The translations under genes were made by a program, and so were the position numbers. Below the pieces are notes generated by a model, which had not been told where the DNA came from, did not search any database, and saw only the letters and a program-made list of their open reading frames with translations. Below, one piece after another: positions 19,480-31,196 of a stretch of DNA of 35,327 nt. The DNA lies in NCBI GenBank assembly GCA_900660155.1, contig CABFPE010001048.1, positions 99,586 to 134,912 of the forward strand. The letters run 5' to 3'. The first letter of the stretch is position 1; each line of letters begins with the position of its first letter. Source of the stretch: Hofstenia miamia. Its lineage: Eukaryota; Xenacoelomorpha; Acoela; Hofsteniidae.

Positions 19480-22163
19480 CAGTGGTGTAGCGTAAGGGGG
19501 AAAGGGGGCTGACTTGAACTACTGGAATACATACTAGCTAATATTTGAAAAATGTATAATATAGATTATTTATTTATTCTGATATTGCAATGATGCATAA
19601 CTTTTGAAGTTCGAACATAGCTTTATGTGCAAACCAAGCAATGAATCATGAAGCAGCATCAGCATCGCATCACTGTCTGGCCTAATGCTGCTACTGTATA
19701 TATATTTCATTTAATACGTTTGTTCGAAATTTAAAATGAACCAAATATAATCCTAGTTTAACAAACTTTGTTAAGCTTCAAAAAAAATTGTAAAACCTTT
19801 GGAAAAATTGAAGAAAATTGAAACTTAATAAAAATTTAAGAAACAAATAAAATACTTCTATAATATGTCCAATTTTTACAAAGTTTAAAGTACTTGATAA
19901 AAATTTTAAGAAACCGATAAATTACTTTACTAAAAAATATCCATGAATTCTGTAAACAAAAATATAGACCACCTAGTGAAGCCTAACTTATATTAAGATT
20001 CTCTTAGAATTTGAAGACAAATACTCCTTAGTGCAGTACAATTGTTTCTAATGAATAAATATTTATAAAACCTTTACTGCAATAAATTATAACAAAACCA
20101 AAATTTAAAGAATACAAATTGACGGCCTTTCACATCTTATAACCGCAATGTTTACTTGTAGCAATCGTTTCCTGAAATACGCTTTGAACAAAATTGAATT
20201 TTCAAAAATTGCTTAAAAAATCAATTAAATTGCAGAATCATAGACATGAGTTTTCAATGTCTTCATCAGTAAACACATATCTTTCATAACGAAGTCGTTC
20301 TTGTGATGAAATTAGTTTTGAAATTTTGAGTTGCATTTATATTGCCGTTGCATAATGCCATCTGGCGTTGAATATATTCCTTCAAAACCATTTTAACTTT
20401 AGCGCCCTGATTTACAAAAAAATAAATTGAGAAAATATGCTTATTTTTTAGTATTATATATACTTAATAAATTTCTAAACATAATTATAGTTTGATTTAA
20501 TGCACAACTGCGTAATTGCTATTACTTTCATTGAGACATCGTTTATCCTATTAGTTTTCTATTGCAATGAAATTCATCATTACTAATAACTTTCACAACA
20601 TAGTCGATTACAATTCCTCACATCCGGCCTTACAATATCTAATATCATAATCTTGTTATAAACGTGTTTATAAAATGTAACATAAGTTTAAGATGTAAGT
20701 TTTGGCGATATACTTTTTCTCGTCATATATTAAATTGCTGATTATTTTAATATTGATTTTGCATATTTTTTAATTTATTAATATAGATTAATTTAGAAAA
20801 AATGTTTAGATTTTGCAAAAGATTGTGTAAGTGGATAATTAAAATTTCCGTAATATTAATCTTATCCATTTTTTTAGTTATTAATTGTGATGTAATCAAA
20901 CTTAATTAAATTCAGATGAAAAGATTGCAAATATCATTATGAAGGAATGCTCCAAATGGTATATGATCAATGTTGAATAAATATTATTTGGTAAGCTTTG
21001 CTTAATTCCATAAACATGTATCCTGTTATTCTAAGATAAAAATATGCAAATATGATAAATTGCAAGTGTTCAGCATTTTATTCGATATTCAAACAGCAAT
21101 CTAAAGGTAAGATTCACACTACTTTATTACAGCAATTGATGTATAATTGCTTAACATAGAAAATGTAAGAATGGTTCTTCGGAGTTTAATAGTAATATTA
21201 AAGTATGCTAATTATACGGTTTTAATAGTTTGATTGTCATTCTTGCTTTATTAAATTGCATTTTAGGTATAAATATTTAAAAAATAAGAATATGCGAAGT
21301 ATTATAAAAATATCGAGCCTGACTATGCTATCAACTAAATTTGTGTATTATGAATTGTACCGTTTTTATCGTAGAACGATGTGTTGGTGTGTATTGACAG
21401 TGTGTAATTTCGGTTGCTATTTCTTTTATAACTTTTACAACTTTTCATTTTGCTGTATTTTGTTCACATTTTACCTTAAAAGTGTTATTTTGAATTGTCT
21501 TGACAATATTTTTTCTCTGTTATAAATTCTTTGAAGCTGAATATATTTATGAAACATGAGTTTGGATGATTTAGAGATCCTGCTGCTATATATATATATA
21601 TATCATAAGCTTTGTAACTAATTCTTCTTAAAATTGTTGTTTAATGCAAGATTATTTTTAAAGTCTTAACAATATTTAGAGTTATATGTGAACCGCATTT
21701 GGGTTTTTGTCAATATGATGTTTAATTTAACTTGGTAAGCAATTTTCTTTATTCTTCTATCACTCATGTTTAAGTAAATTTGATTTAAAATTATCAAAAT
21801 GCCTATGTATAAATAATTATATCTTAATTGCTTAATTTTTTCGTATTTTTGATGTTAAGGATTACTTTCAATTAAAAAAGGCCCTATAGAACGACTATTG
21901 GATTAAATTGTCGAAGCAATTCATCATGTACATATATTATCTGCAAAATTTGGAAAGTACCACTTGTAAACAATTATAGAAATTTAAGAAAATTTGTAAA
22001 AATTTAAGAAACTTTAAAGAACAGTGATATAACTTTTCAATAATTTTTATAGAAAATAAAATTTTTATTATAAAACTTTAATAGTTTTTCAAAGTTTTTT
22101 ACAGTAATTTAGACTAGGGAAAATAAATCAAGCCCCGGGCGCAAATATTCAGCTACGCCACTG
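19480..22163. mobile_element. 2.7-kb hAT-type element without recognisable transposase
   Basis: The left end CAGTGGTGTAGCGTAAGG and the right end, CAGTGGCGTAGCTGA in reverse complement, match the common CAGTGGCGTA-type hAT terminus. TGTACACA is repeated exactly on both sides (19472-19479 and 22164-22171). The length, 2684 bp, suits a full hAT element, yet the longest frame inside (plus 21256-21525, 89 codons rich in Phe and Tyr) does not resemble a transposase, and I found no hAT dimerisation block in any frame. A short minus-strand frame near 20240-20340 (EERLRYERY-like, actually QERLRYERYVFTDEDIE) is coding-like but unrecognised. It is non-autonomous or has a replaced or eroded interior. 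Confidence 0.85.
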
Positions 22164-22171
22164 TGTACACA

Positions 22172-23863
22172 AGTAATTGATAACATCAATTTTACAATAT
22201 TAATTTATTCAGGTCATTTGAATCAAACTAAAGAAACACTTTATTGATCATAATAACATAACAATTATCAACTAGAAATAATTTCCAAATTATGAAATAC
22301 TGAACTTTTAAATTTTAATTGAGACCACAATATTACAACATGTCTAAGTATACAATTGCCAAACGTGAAAATATAGAATTACAAAATTAAAACGGATTAC
22401 TTCACTTTTGTAAAACGCTTAAGCCATTAGCAGATATCCAAGCTAACAAAAGATACTAAAACCACTCTTTTGCAAAGTTGTAATTGTTTATAATTATTGT
22501 TCCAATAAAAGTCCTTACTTTCTTTAATTTTCATAGTGGTGACACAGGCATAATTGAACTCAAGGCATAGTTTACTTAGAAAAGTGGTCTAAGCAATTAA
22601 AAATGCAACTGTAAACCAGACTATTGAAAATGGCGTTTTGCCTTAACATAACAGTAAACCAAATCATTACCTTTAACTCAGAATTAATTCTTGAATAAAA
22701 TTTTAATGGTGAGGTTTACGTTAAATGTTGCAGTTGATTATTACGAATAGCTTTGAAGGATTTTGGTTCTGCATATTTTTTATATACTTAGTTATATCAA
22801 CAGAGAATTCCATGAAGACTTACTTCTTTCAAGTAATGATGCTTATAAAGGAATTTCTTGTATTGCCATTCAAAAGACTATGGGAACTGCTGAATTAGAT
22901 AGCTAAGAAATAATTTAAAGCAAGCATGGTGAAGAAATTATAAATTTACTTTCTGTCTTTAAAACTCTCAACAAATCAATCAAGCTTGAATTAAAAATTC
23001 TGACTCACTATAATGATATAATAACATACAAAGAGTTGATCAAAATAAACAAGTCATCAATAATTAAATGGAAAGTAGTATTAATTTTTATACTTTAATT
23101 TTAAACTTCATAAATATTTGAAAGAGAAGCACTGGCATTTCTTAAAAATAGAAATTTACTGTTCATTGATTACAACTCAAAATAATGTTTTGCAAATTTC
23201 TAAGACTTGGTTGTGGAGAACAATATTCATATGATGCCTTTCATTAAATAATTGAAAGCTTTCAACAGGTAATCCTTCGAAACAAATACTAATTAGCACT
23301 TAGTACACCTTGAGAAAAGTATAAAACTTTTTGGAATTTCAATAAAGTGCTGGCTATCTAGCAAGTGAAAAATTTTTCCTAAAATGCAGAACCATTTAAA
23401 TGCTGTTGTTAGAATAATTTTTGTTAAAAAATTGCTGTTTTTACTAATCATTTCAATTTTTTCCACAAATATTTTTAAATGCATCTCTTTAAGCAAACTG
23501 TGGCTTGGCAAACGTCATTGATCTACCTATGCGCAAATTTTTTTTTGTTCAAATCAGAATGTTTTTTTCACATGTGGTTATTACATGAACGGGACACAAA
23601 TTGGCTACATACGACGAGTGCAGTTATTCGTATTGTGTCGTTCAAACTCTTGTCACGTGGTCTATTTCTCAGATGTAAAAAAATTTTAACGGGGCATAAA
23701 AACCAGATGCAAAATAAATTGTTCCATATAGGGTTAAAGCTTATAAATTGAACGCTAGATTATGATGCATTTTATCAAAATTCTTAAATCGAATAGGGAG
23801 TATGTCAAAATGAATGGTGTTAATTAATTTCACTGGCAAAATTACTTCAATGCTTTAAATTTT
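22172..23863. other. AT-rich intergenic, nothing firm
   Basis: No gene recognised. Open frames at 23293-23511 (minus) and 23479-23751 (plus) overlap each other, have no recognisable domain and look like chance. This is the 3' side of the GPCR gene. Confidence 0.4.
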
Positions 23864-24787
23864 TCATGATTTCAAAGTTAAGATCATTAAAAAAGCTTTC
23901 TTGAAATTGCGGTTTTGGCATGCGTAGAGAATTGGATTTAGGCATGAGTTACTAAATGCCAGAATCAAGGCAATACTATGATACCACGTGTTTAATTTAA
24001 CTCCAAACAGATCAAACACATAGAATCCATAAATGACACATACGGGACACCAACAAAAGAAAAATACAACCACTACAGTTATCAACATCTTCACGAGCTT
24101 TTTATTTTTCTCTCGAAATTTGCTTTGCTCTAGCCGACTCAACCTCCGCCAAACTGCCGAATAGAGAATCGTCATAATTATAGTTGGAATTCCAACCCCA
24201 AACACGCTGTATATCGTGGGGTACAGATCTTGAAACCTGCTATCAACCGTGTTGTATACACATGTGTTGTCACCATGACCAGGGATGCAGTTGTCTAAGT
24301 TGTAAAAGTTCATTAGAAAACAGACCAAAATTATTGTAAGTTGAAGGTAAACAAGTCGTTTGTAGGTAAAAATGGACTTTATTGCAGTTGGGTAGATTAT
24401 ACAGATAAATCTTTCCATTGATATTGCAGACAACGTGTATGACGATATGGGAAAGCATGACCAAATTACATATCCCGAAATGTAGATTCGACAATAGATT
24501 TCACGGATTAGCCAATAAGTGTCAGGCGAAATTTGTGGTTTGGATACAGCCTTGTAAAATATAAGCGATATTGAAGAAATGAAATCGCAAATTGCAAGAT
24601 TACATATGAAAAAGTTGGTCTTATTTTGCATCCACTTATAGTTAACAACTGCTAATATCACAAGTCCGTTGCCTATGATTCCGACAATCCCAAATGAGGC
24701 GTAAAATGGGACGAACAGCTTCACAGGAGTCTCGAGACATTCGAATTCAAGGAAACTTCTGTTCATTTTAAAATGAATTGAAAACAT
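23864..24787 (-). CDS. Class A (rhodopsin-family) G-protein-coupled receptor, single coding exon
   Basis: A 307-residue seven-helix receptor of the plasma membrane that should couple an extracellular ligand to G proteins. Family landmarks: N40 in GNGLVIL (helix 1), NLAICDF with D68 (helix 2), C99 before helix 3 paired with a Cys in loop 2 (C176 or C167), ERF at 125-127 in place of DRY, P201 in helix 5, FFCWCP with W246 and P248 (helix 6), and NPILY at 284-288 (helix 7) followed by a short helix-8 segment. N9 lies in an N-glycosylation sequon. The overall look is that of peptide-type class A receptors, but the ligand cannot be named. The start could be M1 or M8. TTTTCTGTTTAG lies two bases before the first ATG and looks like a splice acceptor, suggesting a 5' UTR intron. 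The tail after helix 8 is very short. Confidence 0.92.
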   Translation of the reverse strand: MFSIHFKMNRSFLEFECLETPVKLFVPFYASFGIVGIIGNGLVILAVVNYKWMQNKTNFFICNLAICDFISSISLIFYKAVSKPQISPDTYWLIREIYCRIYISGYVIWSCFPISSYTLSAISMERFICIIYPTAIKSIFTYKRLVYLQLTIILVCFLMNFYNLDNCIPGHGDNTCVYNTVDSRFQDLYPTIYSVFGVGIPTIIMTILYSAVWRRLSRLEQSKFREKNKKLVKMLITVVVVFFFCWCPVCVIYGFYVFDLFGVKLNTWYHSIALILAFSNSCLNPILYACQNRNFKKAFLMILTLKS

Positions 24788-25089
24788 CTAAACAGAAAAT
24801 ATATATCAGTGCCTTCATTCCAATTGGATGAACTGCTATAGTCGAATGCTCAACAGTGATTGGCTAGTTAGCTCATTGGGCACATTAATTAAATTTGTAA
24901 ATAACCAAAATATTCGTCTAAAATTTAATCCATGCCAAATTACTGAAAAATTGAACAAATATTTTCAATTAGTGAAAAAATCAAATCTAATTTTGCAATT
25001 TTTTTTACCATAATAGTAAAATTGCTTCAACTTAGTAAGGTATTTAATTTATCGAAAAATAGATTAGCAAAAGAAAGAATATTTTAAAC
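24788..25089. other. Upstream region of the GPCR gene
   Basis: AT-rich. It includes the splice-acceptor-like TTTTCTGTTTAG on the minus strand just before the receptor's ATG. No first exon or promoter could be placed. Confidence 0.35.
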
Positions 25090-25248
25090 ATGCTTTACTT
25101 CTATTCGGCCTCTGTTTTTTGTATTCCTCAAGCATGGAAAGGTCTCCTTCCTATTTCTAACTCTGTATTAGATGACGCCAATAAAACGAAACTACGCAGA
25201 AATATTCTTCATCAAATCCTCAGAAATGGTGTCAGCAATTTGCTATGA
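25090..25248 (+). other. 52-codon open frame in a GC-richer patch, unrecognised
   Basis: An ATG-to-TGA frame reading SVFCIPQAWKGLLPISNS, then DDANKTKLRRNILHQIL. Composition is clearly less AT-rich than its surroundings, and the mixed hydrophobic and basic residues look like real coding DNA. I recognise no family. It may be an exon or a transposon relic. Confidence 0.25.
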
Positions 25249-25442
25249 TGTTATCAAATCTGCAAATTTGTGGATATTTTTAAGACCAATGAAATATTAG
25301 ACTTAGCGAATGCAAAAGTTTGATTTACAGATAAGCTTAATTTACAAATACATGTATTTTTCTCCGAAACAATAAAAAAGTTTTAGTAAAAATTCGAAGT
25401 TTCATAGGTGTAACCGGGTGTAGACCCCTAAATCTTCAATGT

Positions 25443-25574
25443 TTAGATTCCGACGTTGATAATTTCTCTGAAAATATAATTAGATTTTTCGAAAATTATA
25501 TCGTTTGTGTTATTCAGCAAGCGTGAGATATCTTCAATAGCTTTATTCGTTTGCCCCTCAAACTTTGTCTCTTG
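25443..25574 (-). pseudogene. Decayed coding-like segment, unrecognised
   Basis: A 43-codon open stretch reads TKFEGQTNKAIEDISRLL followed by NNTNDIIFEKSNYIFREI. Just upstream on the same strand, in other frames, DRRDSCVARDKV and RRFLGWIFNHR (25575-25650) look like the continuation of the same protein across frameshifts. The amphipathic, charged character argues for a real former protein. Family unknown. Confidence 0.3.
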
Positions 25575-25699
25575 CTACGCAACTATCTCTTCTATCTATG
25601 GTTGAAAATCCATCCAAGAAATCGTCTTCCCGAATAATCTGAGTCTACCGCCGAAACGTCCTTACTTTGCACTCGTCATACCTCAGATCCGGGTGTGGG

Positions 25700-27953
25700 G
25701 TAGGGGGGTTGGGGTTTCAATAGACAACAGATTAGCTGTTTCTTCCCAATATGTGTAACTATAGAAATTTTCATTGTTGATAAAGAAATATCCAGATTTT
25801 TTAGAAAAAGGAAAGGAATACAGATATTCACAGTTATATAGTGTGCATTCATTCACTATTAGATGTGGGAATATTCCAAAGCTTATTCTTACAACAAGCA
25901 GGATAATGTTTAGAACAAACTTTAATAAGAGCATGGAAGCAAATTTGCGCATAGATGCGTCAAAATAGAAGTATTTTCCCCATTTCTAAACAAACTTGAG
26001 GAGAAATGTTTTGAATTTCTTAATACCATGAATACGGAATGGCTGAAGGTGTGGAGGTATTGTTTTGAATCCTTTAAATTTTTTTCATTGTTTAAGATTA
26101 AATGGATTTCGGCCAGCAAACGTTTACAATTAACACTTTCAACAATTTTTATTGTTTTATGTTTCCTCATTGCTGTGGAATGTGATTCTTAGGTTGTAGC
26201 ATTGCAATAAGTTTTTGTTTTTCCACAATATGTTTGTTATAAATTTAAATAATTGTTTTAAAAAATTAGTAAAATTTTAAACGTGTTCAATAAATTTTCA
26301 TATTTTACTGGTAAATGAATTTGCACAAATTTATAAATAAGTGCTTCTATAAGGAAAACTTATATTGTTATTATATTCACAATAAAATACAAAAAGGTTT
26401 GCAGAAATAATCATCTATATTCCTTGTAAAAGTTCTGAAATTCTTTCCATGAATACATTTTCATTGATTTAGTAAAAATAATCAACACTTTCATAGAGGT
26501 TCTTTCACTTTCATTATTTCAAGGGCTTTTGGCAATATAGTTTTGTAGATTTATCACTGAAATTTTGCCATTGGATTTATTATACTTCTCTTTGGCAAGA
26601 AGTTCAGTAGAACTCAGTAAATGACATTACATGAACTGTTACAAGGTTTTTTATCAGGCTTGTCATGAAGTTACGTTTTTGGACCTACATGTCCCACCGC
26701 AGCACAAGAAATATCTATAAATTCAAACTACAAATCCCACACCATTAGAATAAAAATACGGTCCACAAATCTCTACAGCAATTTTTTGATGAAGTTTTTA
26801 AATAATTCCATACAAAACTTTTGTAGAAACTGAGGATTTTTGCATATTTTAAAATGTAATAATATATGTAAAATTATAATAAACATAGCCATATTCTGTA
26901 AAGCCATTGTTTAACTATCTTAGATTTGTTTATTTATTGACATTTTAGGCTATCTACAAAAATTCTTGGCACAAAAATCCCAACAGGAATCTCCACAATC
27001 TAAAGCATCATACCACACCAACACCACATGTGGTATGTCTTAAGAGGGGGTTGTCAACAAGCCTAGTTTCTATGGGAAATTTCGACTGAGAGGATTGCAT
27101 TGATTGCTTATATGTATCAGGCAATTCAATTCCATTCTTCATGTGGTAAAATGTAAACAGTTCCGAGGAATTCTAACACAATTAGGTTTTCGCTAGGTTA
27201 GCCTGCTAAAGCTTAGATGCAAATAAAAGGGGAATGCTACTTGTTCAGCTATAATGGGAAAGCTGTAAACTTTTTTTGTCTCTCCACATAACCTGGACCA
27301 TCTTACAAGAACAAAGAACAATTACTAGCATAATAAGTATAATACCCGGTAACTGATTTAATTTGAGATTTAGAGGGGGCACATTATTCTATTACAACTA
27401 AAGGCGATGCTATGCTGGTGATTTGCTTCAAAAACTTTAATGGTAAATTTGTGTATTACACATCACATTTTTTAAGCAAAATTTTAGATAAATTGTTGCG
27501 AGTGCAGAATCCTTTTATATGTACTAGAATATATGCACTTTCAAATGGATACGCTATTGCTTACTGTTTTAGTTTAATACCAATTTTAATTTAATAGCAC
27601 TACATTTGCGTATAGAAATGAGTCGAAAATGCCTTAAACTTGCGTAATAACCAAAATACTCCTGGCATTATTTTTTAAATTTTCAACAACTAAAGGACAC
27701 TATCCCATAAACAATAATATGATATTTTAAATGAAAATGGAATTGGGGCAAAAAATATAAGCGTTATTTGAAAAGAATCTGCCGAAATCGATACTAACAC
27801 AAACGATAAATTAAGTCTAAAAATCTATCTGTGATGGGGTCAAAGTGAAGATTTAAATTATTTTATAGTAGTTCAAGAAAAGGTAAATGTATGCTCAATT
27901 ACAATATTTATACTATGATTATACATAGGTGCATTTTTCAACATAAGCTTGGA

Positions 27954-27955
<2 letters not shown>
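25700..27955. other. AT-rich intergenic with one possible retrotransposon scrap
   Basis: At 26669-26833 a plus-strand frame contains NYKSHTIRIKIRSTNLYSNF and a later SIQNF, loosely like the carboxyl end of non-LTR reverse transcriptases. Around 27008-27037 CATACCACA and TGTGGTATG form a short hairpin. Other open frames (25683-25952, 25774-25968, 25922-26170, 27412-27594) overlap one another or are low-complexity and are not called. Confidence 0.3.

Positions 27956-27990
<35 letters not shown>
27956..27990. repeat. (AT)n microsatellite at a retrotransposon boundary
   Basis: About 35 bases of pure AT/TA directly before the reverse-transcriptase remnant; it marks the 5' truncation point of that remnant. 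Confidence 0.95.
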
Positions 27991-27995
<5 letters not shown>

Positions 27996-28745
27996 TGACT
28001 TAAAAATAAATATAGGATTTCTTGTGAAGTTTGCTGATGATATAGCATATACAATAAACTGTACAAAGGAAGATAATGCATATAAAAAAATATGTAACTT
28101 GGTCAAGAAAATTGAAGAGAAAAAAAATGCAAATATATTTAAACAAAACTGTTGAAATTATAATTAATACTACAAGCGGAGTACCTTCACCACCACCCCT
28201 AATATTAAATGGAACAGAGATTAGGCAAGTTACAAAGGCAAAGTTATTAGGTGTAGAAATAGGTACAAGTTTGAGGTTAGAATCAGAAATAACAAAAAGA
28301 ATGAAAAAATGAAGAAAATCACTTGTACTTCTTGAATTCTTAAAGAGGAAAGGATTCAATAAAGATGATTTAGAACCATTCTATAAAACAGAGATTGTTA
28401 GCAAAATTAGATGTTATTACAAAGCGTACAGAGACAACAATCGGAAAAGAACAAAAAAAGATAAGTGCAATTGTATATGAAAATTTTCAAAAAGAATTTT
28501 GAAAAAGCAAGATATAAATCAACTCATTCTCTATTTAAAATATTATTCACATCCAACAAGAGCATTCTACTTACACCACCATAAAATGCCACTTTGTAGA
28601 ACTGATTACATAAAGAAAACTTTTTTCATAATGCATTAAAACTGAATAATGCAGTTCTGAATTTTTCACTTTTGTAAATTACTACTGCCATGCCTTGTTG
28701 CAGGCAGATAAAACATATATCTATCTATCTATCTATCTATCTATA
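27991..28745 (+). pseudogene. CR1/L2-type non-LTR retrotransposon, 5'-truncated reverse transcriptase
   Basis: FADD (28030-28041) within VKFADDIAYTINCT is the catalytic YADD-type motif of reverse transcriptase. After a frameshift, KTVEIIINTTSG, then PPPLILNGTEIRQVTKAKLLG, matches the block after the catalytic motif in CR1/L2-type elements. The frame passes an in-frame TGA (28310-28312) and continues RKSLVLLEFLKRKG and DDLEPFYKTEI. A last part, SHPTRAFYLHHHKMPLCR, lies at about 28540-28610. The element ends in an (ATCT)n run (28719-28745), a simple-repeat tail as seen in this clade. Such proteins copy their own RNA into DNA at the insertion site. It is 5'-truncated and has a frameshift and stops, so it is dead. 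Confidence 0.75.
28719..28745. repeat. (ATCT)n tail of the retrotransposon
   Basis: About six ATCT units directly after GCAGGCAGATAAAACAT, forming the 3' simple-repeat tail of the preceding element. Confidence 0.9.
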
Positions 28746-29486
28746 ACGTAAAATGAGGAAACATTTACCATTTTTCAACTTTTTTGATGTTAGTACTTAG
28801 TGTTGCAAATATTATCGCCAGTTTCACCTCTATGAACTTCAAGACTGTCATTATTCACAAGTATGATGGAGCAGGCTTCTCAAAAAGCATATTTTCAGCT
28901 CTAAGACTTAAAACTTAGACTTAGAGGTAACTATTGATAAAATGCTTTTTTATTTCAGAATTACACATTTTATGTACAGATTAACAAAAAAAGTGAAAGT
29001 ATTTGCTCGAATGGCTCGCAAAAATTCCTTTGGTAATATATCTGTTGAACGGGACTCAGTACACCACTACACTAATGTCTTTCGCCATGGAAGTAAAGAC
29101 CGCGATATCAAGTGATATTTGCTGTAGTGCCAACCTGAAAACTTAGTAGGATATACATGAGGCCAATTGATCTCGTATCAACAACTTGCATCATGGGGAA
29201 AACTTCACAATTTCGAGAAATTCGTTGTTCCCAAATATGAATAAAGGATTTTTGATCAGTTTGCATGTTTTATATAACAAAAAATCTGATTTTGAGTATT
29301 TACTGCTCATTCTACGTTATATAATATTTAATAATATTTTTCATTTAATTCTTTTGTTTTTTACAAATCAAGTGATTACCACTTATGAAGAATTAAAACA
29401 ATAAATATAAATTAACTTGGTTCTGAAAAAATACTTTGTCTTGGTTTCAAAAGTTTATTGTCCTTGATGATATAAATAGTTGGTTT
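28746..29486. other. Intergenic, nothing recognised
   Basis: No domain-bearing frame. A 72-codon plus-strand frame at 29186-29404 is low-complexity. The part from about 29450 is probably the 3' UTR of the minus-strand retrotransposon fragment that follows. Confidence 0.4.
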
Positions 29487-29879
29487 TCATTGTTCAATAG
29501 CTTTGTTATAGTTTATGGACTTTGTCCTATAATTTGATAAGTAGTTGGATCTTCTTCGTTTTAGTGAAATTTTTAATGATTTTTTAAATTTATTGAAATT
29601 TCGTTCTTCTTTAATATCTGGAGGGAGTTTGTTCCATAAATCAATTGTAAAATTGGTAAATGATTTTTCAAAGATTTTCTTTTTAAATTTGATTTTGTGA
29701 TAAGTCTTAGTTCGCTTGTGTATATTTTTCTGTAATTCTACTGAAGGTCTTTTCCAAAATAGTAAGAGGCAATTTAATTTTAATAGGTATTCTAATAATT
29801 CGATATTATGTTTTTCTAATATTTTACTTTGATCGTTTTTACTACAGATTGTATATATTGAAACGGTTTGATTTTCAGC
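29487..29879 (-). pseudogene. Non-LTR retrotransposon ORF2, carboxyl-terminal fragment
   Basis: A 130-codon open frame, without an ATG, bounded by TGA at 29880-29882 and ending in TGA at 29487-29489. It reads HNIELLEYLLKLNCL, KRPSVELQKNIHKRTK and then FTIDLWNKLPPDIKEERNF with NKFKKSLKISL. The LWNxLP followed by FKxxLK block is the signature of the carboxyl end of jockey/L2/RTE-type reverse-transcriptase proteins. It has no premature stops, so it is relatively young or recently broken. The upstream polymerase domain is missing; a CAGGGTGGGAACC-type sequence (29930-29942 in reverse complement) borders it, and the segmental duplication starts directly beyond. Confidence 0.6.
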
Positions 29880-29943
29880 TCAATAAAATTTTATTCTAAA
29901 AAATTTAGGAGAGACGTTTCACCCATTGGTTCCCACCCTGCAT

Positions 29944-30780
29944 AAAATTATCAATAAACAATAAAAAATTAATAAAAATACAGCATGATTTAAATCTTTA
30001 AGAATTTTATTTAAAAAATATATAAATAGTTTTTTGAGATCTGCTAATCATGTCCCCATACATGAATCCTTCAAGGACTTAAGATCAATGTATAACGCAT
30101 TTTCACCAATATTATAAATTCAATATCAACCACTTTTAATAATGCCTTAAAATTCCTAAATGATTTTTTAAAATTCAAACAATGTACCAAGAAACTGTTT
30201 GCAATAGCAATTGCTGTGATTCATTTAAATTCACATATTTGAAATATAATAATGATCACAATGTTAAAATTAAAATTTAAAAATTTTTAAATATTTGATA
30301 AAAAATATAGGACGTAATTTTGCTGAAAGAGCAATCATTAATTGGAATTTCTAATGAATTAAAAATCTGAATTCAATTTATACAAATTTTAAGACAATTA
30401 AATATATATTCTCATATATTTACGTTGTTCATGCATGTGTGTTAGTTTTTAGTTGTTGTTTTTCAAATTGGCAATATATTGGCTTTAACTCTATTTCAAT
30501 AAGATTAAAATGCTTGATTTATTAAATTTTTCCCGAAATCTGTTAGTGATCTTTCACCCCAATGATTATTACTGACCCATTACTGAACCGACTTGTGACC
30601 CACAACCCTATCCTTCTAATTCTGTTTCCTACTTTGGTCCTACTTAATGCCAAGAAGAGTATTTAGAAACCAGGTAATTATGTCATAATCCATTGACTAG
30701 GTATACATGTGTTTCTTCCTGAAGTATAGCTTCCTATCATTTGATTCACTGCATGTATCTTTTTTACAACAAAGTGAATA
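29944..30780 (+). repeat. Segmental duplication, copy B (empty-site version)
   Basis: The partner of 13673-14775. It has no hAT MITE: the stretch ACAAATTTTAAGACAATT (30383-30400) is uninterrupted where copy A carries the insertion. The copies differ by many substitutions and indels, so the duplication is not recent. No open frame. Confidence 0.7.
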
Positions 30781-31196
30781 CTGACACGGATGTGCCGTTT
30801 AGATCTATATTGCATATATTTTATAGCTGTTATCAAATACTAATGGAAATACAATTCATAACTGTGAAATGAGAATTATTTATGTTGTCTTTATCTTTTT
30901 TAGTAATTTATCCTAAAGTTGTTAAGATATGTTTGTGTATGTAGTGTTAAACTTCTGCATTTTGGATGCCTTATTGTGACAATTATGTATTTAATCATCT
31001 AGAAATTCAGTTAATCTTATGTGTATATGTATATGAATAAATTTACTGTATCTCAGTGTTCTACTTCAGGGCGTAATTCTTTTAAGTCTTCCCCATTAGC
31101 TTCAAACCTATTAATGAAAAATAATTTAGTGTTTAATTCTTTATTTGAATTTTTCATAACTTTAATAAATGCTTATTTATTTATTTTTACATCACA
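30781..31196. other. 3' flank of the beta-helix membrane-protein gene
   Basis: AT-rich. On the minus strand overlapping AATAAA units (about 31172-31186) start roughly ten bases after the stop codon and are a likely polyadenylation signal. Nothing else recognised. Confidence 0.5.

Noticed and set aside
21256..21525. 89-codon plus-strand frame inside the hAT-type element as its transposase
   Set aside because: Phe/Tyr-rich low-complexity translation with no DDE or dimerisation features.
24270..24494. Minus-strand 74-codon frame inside the GPCR
   Set aside because: Shadow frame of the receptor gene.
28000..28359. Minus-strand 119-codon frame
   Set aside because: Antisense to the reverse-transcriptase remnant, which carries FADD and the LLGV-type motif on the plus strand.
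29930..29942. hAT terminus (CAGGGTGGGAACC in reverse complement)
   Set aside because: No matching opposite end or duplicated CATAAAAT was found nearby, so an element could not be delimited.
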